A DNA stretch of 64,000 nucleotides from Aquimarina muelleri DSM 19832 (GTDB lineage Bacteria; Bacteroidota; Bacteroidia; Flavobacteriales; Flavobacteriaceae). The DNA is taken from the NCBI RefSeq assembly GCF_000430665.1, contig NZ_AUML01000026.1, positions 1-64,000 on the forward strand. The letters run 5' to 3'. Positions 17,192 through 26,322 of the stretch are shown one piece after another. The notes under the pieces are model-generated. The model made no database searches, was not told the DNA's origin, and saw only the letters and a program-made list of their open reading frames with translations. A program made the translations under genes and the position numbers. The first letter of the stretch is position 1, and each line of letters begins with the position of its first letter.

Positions 17192-17254
17192 TTTTATATA
17201 AAAGTAGATTTAGTTTTTAATCTCTTATTAGAGAGTTTATGTAAATGTTATTAA

Positions 17255-18805
17255 TTATCTAGGGTTTAATACCACAAATGGTATTATCATTTCTTCTAAG
17301 GATACCCCTCCATGTTGATACGTGTTTCTATAATAACTTACATAGTGATTATAATTGTTAGGATATGCAAAGAAATAGTCTCCTTTTGCAAATATAAACG
17401 AACTACTCATATTTATGGACGGTAAACAAATAGCTTTTGGATCTGTAGCTTCTAAAACTTCCTTTTTCTCATAAGTAAGGCTTTTTCCTGTTTTATATCT
17501 TAAGTTTAAACTGGTATTTTTATCTCCAATTACTTTAGAAGGGTTTTTAACGTTAATGGTTCCGTGATCAGTAGTAATCAGCAATTTAAAGCCTAATTGT
17601 TGTGCTTGTTGGATCATATCTAACAAAGGAGAGTTTTTAAACCAACTTTGTGTTAAGGATCTATAGGACTTATCATTAGATGCTAGTTCTTTAATAACTT
17701 CCATTTCAGTTTTACTGTGTGAAAGCATATCTACAAAATTATATACCACAACAGTTAAGTCATTATCTTTTAATCCTTTAAAGTTAGCTGCTAAAGTTTT
17801 CCCAGCTCTTTCATTTGTGATTTTATAATATTCGTGCTTTATGTCTAGTCCTAATCTTTTTAATTGTGCAATAAGAAAATCATTCTCATTCATATTTTTA
17901 CCTCCTTCATCTGTATCATCTAACCAAAGATCAGGATGTCTTTTTTTCATTTCTGAAGGCATAAGGCCAGAAAAAATAGAATTTCTTGCATATTGCGTTG
18001 CAGTAGGTAAAATACTACAGTATGTGCTTTCTTGTTCCTTTTTATAGTAATTATTCACTATTGGTTCAAAAGCTTTCCATTGATCATACCTTAAATTATC
18101 TATTACTACCAAAAGCGTTGGTTGTTTTTTACTAATTTCTGGAACCACTTTTTCTTTAAATAAAGTATGAGACATAACAGGAGCCTTTACTTTACCATCA
18201 AACCAATCTGGATAATTTTTATCTACGAATTTAAAGAATTGGGTATTGGCTTCTACTTTTTGTGATTCCAAAATTTCAAACATTCCAGTATCTTCAATAC
18301 CTTCTAATTGAATTTCCCAGTATATTAATTTTTGATATAATTCAGACCACTCTTCATAGTTATTTACCATAGCCATATCCATAGCTATTTTTCTAAATTC
18401 TTGTTGATAATTTGAAGTAGTTTTTTCAGAAACCAATCGCGAATTATCCAGATTCTTTTTTAAACTTAGTAGTATTTGATTTGGATTAACTGGTTTTATA
18501 AGATAATCCGCAATTTTGCTGCCAATAGCTTCTTCCATTATATATTCCTCTTCACTTTTAGTAATCATTACTACAGGAATACTATCTTTTTTTTCTTTAA
18601 TTTCTGATAATGTTTCAATCCCCGAAAGACCAGGCATATTTTCATCTAGAAAAATAATATCAAAATTGGTGTCTTCCAAAATTTCTAGAGCTTCGGTACC
18701 ACTTTGACATTTAGTTACTTCGTAGTTCTTTTTTTCTAGAAATAATATATGTGGCTTAAGTAAATCAATTTCATCATCTACCCATAGTATCTTTATTTTA
18801 TTCAT
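17255..18805 (-). CDS. porX: PorX: response regulator with PglZ phosphatase-like domain (T9SS control)
   Basis: Regulator of type IX secretion and gliding in Bacteroidota. An N-terminal receiver domain (about 1-120) has the acidic pair WVDDE, phospho-acceptor Asp54 in FLDENMPG, the MITKS switch residue and the KP dipeptide in LIKPVNP. A middle linker is followed by a C-terminal PglZ/alkaline-phosphatase-like domain with VVIDNLRYDQW, VYNFVDMLSH and LLITTDHGTINV supplying the zinc ligands. There is no DNA-binding output domain; PorX acts through other proteins, reported to include PorL and the sigma factor SigP, and hydrolyses oligonucleotides. The frame can start at TTG 18808, but ATG 18805 (MNKIKILWVDDE) is the normal start. 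The cognate kinase PorY is not in the window. Confidence 0.95.
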   Translation of the reverse strand: MNKIKILWVDDEIDLLKPHILFLEKKNYEVTKCQSGTEALEILEDTNFDIIFLDENMPGLSGIETLSEIKEKKDSIPVVMITKSEEEYIMEEAIGSKIADYLIKPVNPNQILLSLKKNLDNSRLVSEKTTSNYQQEFRKIAMDMAMVNNYEEWSELYQKLIYWEIQLEGIEDTGMFEILESQKVEANTQFFKFVDKNYPDWFDGKVKAPVMSHTLFKEKVVPEISKKQPTLLVVIDNLRYDQWKAFEPIVNNYYKKEQESTYCSILPTATQYARNSIFSGLMPSEMKKRHPDLWLDDTDEGGKNMNENDFLIAQLKRLGLDIKHEYYKITNERAGKTLAANFKGLKDNDLTVVVYNFVDMLSHSKTEMEVIKELASNDKSYRSLTQSWFKNSPLLDMIQQAQQLGFKLLITTDHGTINVKNPSKVIGDKNTSLNLRYKTGKSLTYEKKEVLEATDPKAICLPSINMSSSFIFAKGDYFFAYPNNYNHYVSYYRNTYQHGGVSLEEMIIPFVVLNPR

Positions 18806-18921
18806 CAAATTTTTGAATTTAATTATATATTACTCCCAAAATAGGATTTTTTTGTTCGATAAACATAAACTTCTTTAGTTTAAATTTCATTTTGAAATGC
18901 CTTATATGCTATGCATATATG

Positions 18922-18929
18922 TATATTTG
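18922..18929 (+). promoter_or_regulatory. -7 box for HD-domain gene (decides its start)
   Basis: TATATTTG matches TAnnTTTG. It lies 17 bases before ATG 18946 and inside the longer frame that begins at 18892. A transcript from it cannot include the earlier start codon, which supports the shorter protein. Confidence 0.55.
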
Positions 18930-18945
18930 TCCCAGCAAAGATAAA

Positions 18946-20181
18946 ATGAACTTGAAAAAAAGAAATAAACTTAAAATACTAAACGATCCAATTTACGGTT
19001 TTATTACGATTCCGAATGAACTAATTTTTGATCTTATAGAGCATAAATATTTTCAAAGGCTTCGCCGGATATCCCAGATGGGACTTTCGTATTTGGTTTA
19101 TCCAGGAGCGCATCACACTCGGTTTCATCATGCATTAGGTTGTATGCACCTTATGCAAAAAGCAGTAAGAGTGCTTCGTTTTAAAGGAATTAATATTTCA
19201 GAAGAAGAAGAAGAAGCCCTTTATGTAGCTATATTGTTACATGATATTGGTCATGGACCTTTTTCGCATGCAATGGAACATAGTATTGTAAACGAAGTAA
19301 ATCATGAATCTATTTCTTTGCGGTTGATGGAGAAAATTAATGAAGAATTTAACGGTAGTTTAACGCTTTCTATTCAAATTTTTAAAGGAGACTATCATCG
19401 TGATTTTTTACATCAATTGATCTCTGGACAATTGGATATGGATAGGTTAGATTACTTAAAGAGAGATAGCTTTTATACAGGAGTTGCAGAAGGTAATGTA
19501 AATAGTGAACGATTGATTACAATGCTTACTGTGGTAGATGACGCTTTGGTTGTGGAAGAAAAAGGAATATATTCTGTAGAAAATTTTTTATTAGCCAGAC
19601 GTTTAATGTATTGGCAAGTTTATTTGCATAAAACAAGTATTGTAGCAGAAAATTTATTAATACGAGTATTACAAAGAGCTAAAGAATTAGTAGAAAAAGG
19701 AGAAGAGTTAAATGCAAGTAAGGCCTTATCTTTTTTCTTGAAAAATAAAATTACTTCAGAAAACTTTACACCTGCAGTTTTAGAGACTTTTTCTAAGCTA
19801 GATGATTATGATATTATTTCGGCTATGAAAGAATGGTCTAACGCCAATGATTTTGTTTTACGTAAGTTATCCTCAATGATAATTGATAGAGATTTATTAA
19901 AAATAAAAGTAAAAAACAAGCCTTTTCTTAGTAATAAAAAAGAAAATCATTTAAAAAAAATTAAAGAAAAATATGAAATCTCTGATGAAGAAGCCCGTTA
20001 TTTTATTTTTGAAGGATCTATTTCTAACCAAGCCTATCATCTTAATAAACAGAATATAAATGTTTTATATAAATCAAAAAAGATAGTAGATATCGTTAAA
20101 GCTACAGATCAGTTTAATTTAGAAGCTCTTTCGAAACCAGTAATCAAATATTTTATGTGCTATCCAAAGTACAAACATTAA
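18946..20181 (+). CDS. HD-domain metal-dependent phosphohydrolase
   Basis: 411 residues from the preferred ATG (MNLKKRNKLKILNDPIYGFI). An earlier in-frame ATG at 18892 would add 18 residues rich in Cys and Tyr that look non-coding. The N-terminal half is an HD domain: YFQRLRRISQMGLSYLVYPG, the first His in THTRFHHALG-like context (HHTRFHHALG), LLHDIGHGPFSHAMEH (HD pair) and the Asp of GQLDMDRLDYLKRDS. This SAMHD1/dGTPase-like set is found in conserved proteins often called 'HD domain-containing' or YdhJ-like. A nucleotide substrate is likely from the family; it is not shown. It precedes lpxD by 24 bases and may be cotranscribed. Confidence 0.88.
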   Translation: MNLKKRNKLKILNDPIYGFITIPNELIFDLIEHKYFQRLRRISQMGLSYLVYPGAHHTRFHHALGCMHLMQKAVRVLRFKGINISEEEEEALYVAILLHDIGHGPFSHAMEHSIVNEVNHESISLRLMEKINEEFNGSLTLSIQIFKGDYHRDFLHQLISGQLDMDRLDYLKRDSFYTGVAEGNVNSERLITMLTVVDDALVVEEKGIYSVENFLLARRLMYWQVYLHKTSIVAENLLIRVLQRAKELVEKGEELNASKALSFFLKNKITSENFTPAVLETFSKLDDYDIISAMKEWSNANDFVLRKLSSMIIDRDLLKIKVKNKPFLSNKKENHLKKIKEKYEISDEEARYFIFEGSISNQAYHLNKQNINVLYKSKKIVDIVKATDQFNLEALSKPVIKYFMCYPKYKH

Positions 20182-20192
20182 TACATTTTTTA

Positions 20193-20200
20193 TACTTTTG
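20193..20200 (+). promoter_or_regulatory. TACTTTTG box directly before lpxD ATG
   Basis: A perfect TAnnTTTG match ends five bases before the lpxD ATG (20206). If used, transcription would begin at or next to the A of the start codon, giving a leaderless lpxD message. No TTG at the right distance is evident, so it may be chance. Confidence 0.35.
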
Positions 20201-20205
20201 CTAGA

Positions 20206-21234
20206 ATGATTTTTACAGCCACACAAATTGCGGGTATTTTAAACGGAGAAATTGAAGGTGATGAAACCGTTGAAGTATCCAAGCTAGCTAAAATAGAGGA
20301 AGGAACCCAAGGTTCATTAACCTTTTTGTCAAACCCTAAATATACTCAATACATCTATTCTACAGATGCATCTATTACAATTGTAAATAAAACTTTTGAG
20401 GCAGAATCCGAAATAAAGTCTACTCTTATACGAGTTGAGGATGCTTATAAAGCTTTTTCTCAATTATTAGAGTATTACAATATGGTAAAGATGAATAAAT
20501 CTGGGATAGAACAACCTAGTTTTATTTCTAAAACAGCTTCTTTTGGTGAAAATATTTATTTTGGAGCATTCTCATACATAGGAGAAAATGTTGTTATAGG
20601 AGAAAATGCGAAAATTTTTCCAAATGTATATATAGGAGATAATGTTGTTATAGGAAACAATGTTGTTGTTTTTGCAGGAGCCAAGATATATTCAGAAACT
20701 AGTATAGGAAATAATTGTGTAATACATAGTGGTGCTATAGTAGGAGCTGATGGTTTTGGATTTACACCTAATGAAAATGGAGAATATACTAAAGTACCAC
20801 AAACAGGTAATGTAGTAATTGAAGATAACGTAGATGTTGGTGCAGGTACTACAATAGATAGAGCTACATTAGGATCGACTATAATACATAAAGGAGTTAA
20901 ATTAGATAATCAGATACAAATTGCTCATAATGTAGAAATAGGAGAACATACTGCAATTGCTGCGCAGACAGGAATAGCAGGATCTACCAAAATAGGAAAA
21001 CATTGCCTAATTGGTGGCCAAGTTGGTATTGCAGGACATCTTATCATAGGTAATAATGTAAGAATTCAAGCACAATCAGGAATAGGAAGAAATATAAAAG
21101 ATGGAGAGGCCATACAAGGATCTCCTGCATTAGGATATTCTGACTTCAATAAGTCCTATGTGCATTTCAAAAATCTTTCTAAGATAGTAGATAGAATTTA
21201 TAAACTAGAGAAAAAGACAAAGAATAATGAGTAA
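20206..21234 (+). CDS. lpxD: UDP-3-O-acylglucosamine N-acyltransferase LpxD
   Basis: Third step of lipid A synthesis: transfers a 3-hydroxyacyl chain from acyl-ACP to the glucosamine amino group. 342 residues. N-terminal uridine-binding domain (about 1-100, [21 protein letters not shown]), then a left-handed beta helix with hexapeptide repeats such as [13 protein letters not shown] and [13 protein letters not shown], and the catalytic His in [12 protein letters not shown]. The C-terminal helix carries the ACP contact. Its last 8 bases overlap lpxC/fabZ, indicating translational coupling. Confidence 0.96.
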   Translation: MIFTATQIAGILNGEIEGDETVEVSKLAKIEEGTQGSLTFLSNPKYTQYIYSTDASITIVNKTFEAESEIKSTLIRVEDAYKAFSQLLEYYNMVKMNKSGIEQPSFISKTASFGENIYFGAFSYIGENVVIGENAKIFPNVYIGDNVVIGNNVVVFAGAKIYSETSIGNNCVIHSGAIVGADGFGFTPNENGEYTKVPQTGNVVIEDNVDVGAGTTIDRATLGSTIIHKGVKLDNQIQIAHNVEIGEHTAIAAQTGIAGSTKIGKHCLIGGQVGIAGHLIIGNNVRIQAQSGIGRNIKDGEAIQGSPALGYSDFNKSYVHFKNLSKIVDRIYKLEKKTKNNE

Positions 21235-22630
21235 CGTTGTCGTGAGCAAGCAAAGAACGATTAACAAGGAAATTAAACTTACAGGGGTAGGTTTACATAC
21301 TGGAAAAGAAGTAACATTAACTTTTAAACCAGCTCCAGAAAATCATGGATATGCATTTTGCAGAATAGACCTTGAGGGTAACCCTATTATTGAGGCAGAT
21401 GCTAATTATGTAGTAAATACACAACGAGGAACAAATTTAGAAAAAAATGGAGTTAGTATTCAGACTTCAGAACATGTTCTTGCTGCTTGTGTCGGTCTGG
21501 AAATCGATAATCTTTTTATAGAGCTAAATGCATCTGAACCTCCTATAATGGATGGTTCTAGTAAATTCTTTATTGAAGCACTGGAGCAAGCAGGTATTGT
21601 AGAGCAAGAGGCAGAAAGAGAAGAGTATATTGTAAAAGATGTTATTTCTTATCTAGATGAAGAATCTGGTAGCGAAATAATTGTTATGCCATCAGATGAG
21701 TATCAAGTAACTGCGATGGTAGATTTTGGAACCAAAGTTTTAGGAACCCAAAATGCATCATTAAAACATCTTTCTGATTTTAAAAAAGAAATAGCAAATG
21801 CACGAACTTTTAGTTTTTTGCATGAATTAGAAATGTTATTAGAACATGGTTTAATTAAAGGAGGAGATCTTAATAACGCTATCGTATATGTAGATAAAGA
21901 ACTTAGTTCTAGTACTATGGAGAAGTTAAAGGTTGCCTTTGGAAAAGAATCGATAGCAATAAAACCTAACGGAATTTTAGATAATTTGACTCTACATTAC
22001 CCAAATGAAGCCGCTCGACATAAATTATTAGATGTAATTGGGGATTTAGCATTAGTAGGAACAAGAATTAGAGGTAAAATTATAGCAAATAAGCCAGGTC
22101 ACTATGTAAACACACAGTTTGCTAAGAAACTTTCTAAAATTATAAAGATAGAAAAGCGAAATAAAGTACCTCAATTTGATCTTTTTAAAGAACCATTGAT
22201 GGACATTAATAAAATTATGGCCATGCTTCCGCATCGACCACCTTTTTTATTGATAGATAGGATTTTAGAAATGTCTGATAAGCATGTTGTCGGGCTTAAG
22301 AATGTTACTATGAATGAACCATTTTTTGTAGGGCATTTTCCTGGAGCACCTGTAATGCCTGGGGTATTACAAGTAGAAGCAATGGCACAAACAGGAGGAA
22401 TACTAGCGTTAAGTACAGTTCCAGACCCAGAAAACTACCTTACCTATTTTATGAAAATAGATAAAGTAAAGTTTAAACAACAAGTACTACCAGGAGATAC
22501 TTTAATATTTAAGTTAGAATTGATAACGCCTATTCGTCGCGGTATTTGTCATATGCAGGCTTTTGCTTATGCTAATGGTAAGTTAGTAACCGAAGCAGAG
22601 CTTATGGCACAAATTGTAAAATCAAAATAA
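21227..22630 (+). CDS. lpxC/fabZ: Bifunctional LpxC deacetylase / FabZ dehydratase
   Basis: Bacteroidota-type fusion of 467 residues. Residues about 1-310 are the zinc-dependent UDP-3-O-acyl-GlcNAc deacetylase, the committed step of lipid A synthesis: [16 protein letters not shown] gives one zinc His, and [14 protein letters not shown] gives the second His and the Asp. Residues about 325-467 are the hotdog 3-hydroxyacyl-ACP dehydratase Fab[15 protein letters not shown] holds the catalytic His, and [21 protein letters not shown] the catalytic Glu. Joining the two ties lipid A commitment to fatty acid elongation, which compete for 3-hydroxyacyl-ACP. It overlaps lpxD by 8 bases and lies 12 bases before lpxA. 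Confidence 0.97.
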   Translation: MSNVVVSKQRTINKEIKLTGVGLHTGKEVTLTFKPAPENHGYAFCRIDLEGNPIIEADANYVVNTQRGTNLEKNGVSIQTSEHVLAACVGLEIDNLFIELNASEPPIMDGSSKFFIEALEQAGIVEQEAEREEYIVKDVISYLDEESGSEIIVMPSDEYQVTAMVDFGTKVLGTQNASLKHLSDFKKEIANARTFSFLHELEMLLEHGLIKGGDLNNAIVYVDKELSSSTMEKLKVAFGKESIAIKPNGILDNLTLHYPNEAARHKLLDVIGDLALVGTRIRGKIIANKPGHYVNTQFAKKLSKIIKIEKRNKVPQFDLFKEPLMDINKIMAMLPHRPPFLLIDRILEMSDKHVVGLKNVTMNEPFFVGHFPGAPVMPGVLQVEAMAQTGGILALSTVPDPENYLTYFMKIDKVKFKQQVLPGDTLIFKLELITPIRRGICHMQAFAYANGKLVTEAELMAQIVKSK

Positions 22631-22642
22631 TAGATAAAATAG

Positions 22643-23425
22643 ATGAATCAACCTTTAGCATACGTTCATCCAGGAGCAAAGATTGCAAAAAACGTTGTAA
22701 TAGAACCCTTTACAACAATACATAACAATGTAGTAATAGGAGAAGGAACTTGGATTGGTTCTAATGTAACTATTATGGAAGGGGCACGTATAGGGAAAAA
22801 TTGTAACATTTTTCCAGGTGCTGTTATTTCTGCTACCCCCCAGGATAAAAAATTTAATGATGAAGACACAATTACCGAAATAGGAGATAATACTACCATT
22901 CGAGAGTGTGTTACCATTAATAGAGGGACTACTGATAGAATGAAAACAAAAATAGGCAAAAATTGCTGGATCATGGCATACTGTCATATAGCTCATGATT
23001 GTATTGTTGGAGATAATTGTATATTTTCTAATAATAGCACATTGGCTGGCCATATTAATGTAGGAGATTATGTAGTTTTAGCAGGCATGGCAGCAGTACA
23101 ACAATTTTGTAGTATCGGTAACCATGCATTTGTAACAGGTGGATCTTTAGTCCGTAAAGATGTACCTCCTTTTGTTAAAGCTGCTCGAGAACCATTATCT
23201 TATGTAGGAATAAACTCTATCGGCTTACGCCGAAGAGGATTTACTACAGAAAAAATAAGAGAGGTACAGAATATATATAGAATTTTGTATCAACAAAATT
23301 ATAATAACTCTCAGGCAGTAGCAATTATTGAAGCAGAGATGGAAGCTACTCCAGAACGAGATGAAGTTTTAGAATTTATTAAAAACTCTCAACGAGGAAT
23401 AATGAAAGGATATTTTTCTAATTAA
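22643..23425 (+). CDS. lpxA: UDP-N-acetylglucosamine acyltransferase LpxA
   Basis: First step of lipid A synthesis: O-acylation of UDP-GlcNAc. 260 residues, normal length. A hexapeptide-repeat beta helix (IEPFTTIHNNVVIGEGTWIG and following) carries the catalytic His in MAYCHIAHDCIVGDN, plus NRGTTDRMKTKIG and the SFVTGGS-like region FVTGGSLVRKDVPPFV. The C-terminal helical domain begins at about residue 195 (GINSIGLRRRGF). Located 12 bases after lpxC/fabZ in the same operon. Confidence 0.96.
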   Translation: MNQPLAYVHPGAKIAKNVVIEPFTTIHNNVVIGEGTWIGSNVTIMEGARIGKNCNIFPGAVISATPQDKKFNDEDTITEIGDNTTIRECVTINRGTTDRMKTKIGKNCWIMAYCHIAHDCIVGDNCIFSNNSTLAGHINVGDYVVLAGMAAVQQFCSIGNHAFVTGGSLVRKDVPPFVKAAREPLSYVGINSIGLRRRGFTTEKIREVQNIYRILYQQNYNNSQAVAIIEAEMEATPERDEVLEFIKNSQRGIMKGYFSN

Positions 23426-23474
23426 TAGACCTTCAAGTTTTTAAAAAACAATAATTATTTAAAGAATAACAGTA

Positions 23475-24041
23475 ATGGCAAGTACTAGTGATATCAGAAA
23501 CGGATTGTGTATCAAATATAATCACGATATTTTTAAAGTTATAGAGTTTTTACATGTAAAACCTGGTAAAGGTCCTGCTTTTGTACGGACAAAACTAAAA
23601 AGTGTTACTTCGGGTAAAGTTATTGATAATACATTTTCAGCAGGACATAAAATTGATGATGTACGTGTAGAAACTCATAAGTTTCAATATTTATATGCAG
23701 AAGGGGATACCTTTCATTTTATGAATACAGAAGATTATAATCAGATTACATTACAAAAATCTACTTTAGATGCTCCTGGTCTTTTAAAAGAAGGAGAAGT
23801 AGTAACTGTCATCATCAACTCAGAAGATCAAATGCCACTTTCTGTAGAAATGCCTGCAAGTGTAATTTTGGAAGTAACTGCTACAGAACCTGGTGTTAAA
23901 GGAAATACTGCTACTAATGCAACTAAACCTGCAACGGTTGAGACTGGAGCAGAAGTAATGGTGCCTCTTTTTATAAATGAAGGAGATAAAATTAAAATAG
24001 AAACAGAAAAAGGAACATATAAAGAAAGAATAAAAGAATAA
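23475..24041 (+). CDS. efp: Elongation factor P
   Basis: Prevents ribosome stalling at polyproline. 188 residues with the three-barrel EF-P/eIF5A layout. The modified-loop position is Lys32 in VKPGKGPAFVRTKLK, the Lys form that would need a lysyl-type modification or act unmodified; no modification gene lies nearby. The C-terminal domain includes TEPGVKGNTATNATKPATVE, a normal signature. It sits inside the lipid A block, 49 bases after lpxA and 29 before the second lpxD-like gene, an arrangement I recognise from flavobacteria. Confidence 0.97.
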   Translation: MASTSDIRNGLCIKYNHDIFKVIEFLHVKPGKGPAFVRTKLKSVTSGKVIDNTFSAGHKIDDVRVETHKFQYLYAEGDTFHFMNTEDYNQITLQKSTLDAPGLLKEGEVVTVIINSEDQMPLSVEMPASVILEVTATEPGVKGNTATNATKPATVETGAEVMVPLFINEGDKIKIETEKGTYKERIKE

Positions 24042-24070
24042 TCTTAATATATTTCTTTAATTTTTAGAAA

Positions 24071-25009
24071 ATGAAATTTCCTCAGGCACATACTTTACAA
24101 CAAATTGCCACTATTATTTCTTCAGAATATATAGGAGACTCTGATTTTCCAGTACTTGGTATGAATGAGATTCATGTAGTTTCTTCTGGAGATATTGTTT
24201 TTGTAGATCATCCTAAGTATTATGATAAAGCATTAGAAAGTGCTGCAACGATAATTTTGATCAATAAAAAAGTAGATTGCCCAAAAGGAAAAGCATTGCT
24301 TATTTCCGATGATCCTTTTCGGGATTTTAATAAACTTACCAAGTATTTTAAACCTTTTGAGAAAGCTAGTTCTTTAATTTCAGAAACCTCTCAAATAGGT
24401 AATAACACTATTATACAACCAGGTGTGTTTATAGGTAATAATGTAACTATTGGCAATGACTGTAAAATTCATGCCAATGTTAGTATTTACGATCATACCA
24501 TTATAGGTAATAATGTAACCATACACTCCGGAACAGTCTTGGGAACAGATGCCTTTTATTATAAAAAACGACCAGAAGGATTTGATCAATTACTTTCTGG
24601 AGGTCGAGTAGTAATAGAAAACAATGTAGATATAGGGGCGTCATGTACTATAGATAAAGGTGTTACAGGAGATACTATAATAAAGGAAGGGACTAAAATA
24701 GACAATCAAGTACATATAGGTCATGATACAGTAATTGGTAAAAAATGTTTGATAGCCTCTCAAGTAGGTATTGCAGGTTGTGTTATTATTGAAGATGAAG
24801 TTACTATTTGGGGACAGGTAGGTGTAACTAGTGCTATCAAAATAGGTGCGAAAGCTATTATTTCTGCACAATCAGGAGTTAGTAAATCTTTAGAAGCTAA
24901 CAAAAGTTATTTCGGAACACCTGCAGATGACTTTAGAAAAAAGTATAAAGAGATAGCTTCTATAAGACAAATCCCAGATTTAATAGAAAAATTTAAAAAG
25001 AATGAGTGA
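24071..25009 (+). CDS. Second LpxD-like acyltransferase
   Basis: 312 residues with the same plan as LpxD: an N-terminal uridine-binding-like domain ([18 protein letters not shown]) and a hexapeptide beta helix ([20 protein letters not shown]) with His in [12 protein letters not shown]. It is a paralogue of the 342-residue LpxD four genes upstream, with a shorter and different C-terminal tail ([16 protein letters not shown]). It could be an isoform acting on a different acyl chain or sugar nucleotide. The sequence shows the fold and likely catalytic His but not the substrate. Confidence 0.85.
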   Translation: MKFPQAHTLQQIATIISSEYIGDSDFPVLGMNEIHVVSSGDIVFVDHPKYYDKALESAATIILINKKVDCPKGKALLISDDPFRDFNKLTKYFKPFEKASSLISETSQIGNNTIIQPGVFIGNNVTIGNDCKIHANVSIYDHTIIGNNVTIHSGTVLGTDAFYYKKRPEGFDQLLSGGRVVIENNVDIGASCTIDKGVTGDTIIKEGTKIDNQVHIGHDTVIGKKCLIASQVGIAGCVIIEDEVTIWGQVGVTSAIKIGAKAIISAQSGVSKSLEANKSYFGTPADDFRKKYKEIASIRQIPDLIEKFKKNE

Positions 25010-25014
25010 TATTG

Positions 25015-25041
25015 TAAAAAGATTATAGTACAATCTTTTTA
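25015..25041 (+). terminator. Probable terminator of the lipid A/efp operon
   Basis: TAAAAAGATT (25015-25024) and AATCTTTTTA (25032-25041) form a 10-bp stem with a 7-nt loop, followed by T-rich sequence, just after the second lpxD-like stop. Confidence 0.55.
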
Positions 25042-25203
25042 TACTTTTATCTTATAGCACACTTTGGTAAGATGAGGGAGATTAATAATTATATATAATA
25101 TCTTAAAAACTGTTATTTGGCAGTAGAAATTCTGTTATTGCAGAAATAGAAAAATAATAATAAAATTTTTTATTTTTCACTTTAACTATAGTTTTCAAAA
25201 GCT

Positions 25204-25211
25204 TACTTTTG
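25204..25211 (+). promoter_or_regulatory. -7 box for sucD
   Basis: TACTTTTG matches TAnnTTTG 34 bases before the sucD ATG. A -33 TTG is not evident. The surrounding 25042-25245 holds no gene. Confidence 0.45.
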
Positions 25212-25245
25212 AAACTCTTTTAAAAAATAAAAAAATCATAACGCA

Positions 25246-26121
25246 ATGAGTGTTTTAGTTAATAAAGATTCAAAGATTATCGTACAAGGGTTTACAGGTA
25301 GTGAAGGTACCTTTCATGCAGGTCAGATGATAGAATATGGTACAAATGTTGTTGGTGGAGTTACTCCCGGAAAAGGAGGACAAACACATCTGGATAGACC
25401 TGTTTTTAATACTGTAGAAGATGCAGTTAAAGAAGTTGGAGCAGATACTACAATTATTTTTGTACCACCCGCTTTTGCTGCTGATGCAATTATGGAAGCT
25501 GCTGATGCAGGAATAAAAGTTATTATTACTATAACAGAAGGTATTCCTGTTGCTGATATGATTACAGCTTCAGATTATATTAAAAATAAAGATTGTAGAC
25601 TTATTGGACCTAATTGTCCAGGGATTATAACTCCAGGAGAAGCTAAAGTTGGTATAATGCCTGGGTTTGTATTTAAAAAAGGAAATGTAGGTATTGTATC
25701 AAAATCAGGTACATTAACTTATGAAGCAGCAGATCAAGTTGTAAAACAAGGATTAGGAATTACAACTGCCATAGGAATTGGTGGTGATCCAATTATTGGT
25801 ACTACTACAAAAGAAGCAGTAGAATTATTAGTAAATGATCCAGAAACAAAATGTGTTGTAATGATAGGAGAAATAGGTGGTCAATTAGAAGCGGATGCAG
25901 CAAAATGGATTAAAGAAAGTGGAACATCTAAACCAATTGTAGGTTTTATTGCTGGAGAAACAGCACCTGCTGGACGTACTATGGGACATGCAGGAGCAAT
26001 TGTTGGAGGTAGTGAAGATACAGCTGCAGCAAAAAAAGCAATTATGCGAGAATGTGGAATCCACGTGGTAGATTCACCCGCAGAAATTGGTAAAAAAGTA
26101 GCAGAAGTACTATTAGGATAA
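25246..26121 (+). CDS. sucD: Succinyl-CoA synthetase alpha subunit
   Basis: TCA-cycle enzyme converting succinyl-CoA, phosphate and NDP to succinate, CoA and NTP. 291 residues, standard length. CoA-binding Rossmann part begins [40 protein letters not shown] and [12 protein letters not shown] follow; the phospho-histidine is in [13 protein letters not shown]. The beta subunit sucC is not adjacent, so the two subunits are encoded at separate sites, as is common in flavobacteria. A hairpin terminator follows. Confidence 0.96.
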   Translation: MSVLVNKDSKIIVQGFTGSEGTFHAGQMIEYGTNVVGGVTPGKGGQTHLDRPVFNTVEDAVKEVGADTTIIFVPPAFAADAIMEAADAGIKVIITITEGIPVADMITASDYIKNKDCRLIGPNCPGIITPGEAKVGIMPGFVFKKGNVGIVSKSGTLTYEAADQVVKQGLGITTAIGIGGDPIIGTTTKEAVELLVNDPETKCVVMIGEIGGQLEADAAKWIKESGTSKPIVGFIAGETAPAGRTMGHAGAIVGGSEDTAAAKKAIMRECGIHVVDSPAEIGKKVAEVLLG

Positions 26122-26147
26122 AAAAATATTTTTATAATATTTTCCAG

Positions 26148-26174
26148 AACCTCTTGATTAATTTTCAAGAGGTT
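26148..26174 (+). terminator. Intrinsic terminator after sucD
   Basis: AACCTCTTGA (26148-26157) and TCAAGAGGTT (26165-26174) form a 10-bp stem with a 7-nt loop, followed by TTATATTTTT. Confidence 0.75.
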
Positions 26175-26322
26175 TTATATTTTTAAGTATTTTCTTGTTA
26201 AAAAAAACTTAAAAACTGTAATATTAATAATTACTCCCCGTATTATAGTACAAATAATAGGATACTAACTCATAATAACTAACTCAAGGTGTTAGAGTCA
26301 CCAAAAATATTAAAAATAATAT

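Noticed and set aside
18892..18945. Longer N-terminus for the HD protein
   Set aside because: The extra codons overlap a TATATTTG promoter box and give a Cys/Tyr-rich segment unlike the family.
22655..23053. Minus-strand frames of about 100-132 codons within lpxA
   Set aside because: The repeat-rich lpxA hexapeptide sequence produces long antisense frames; they are rich in Cys, Tyr and Ile and show no domain.
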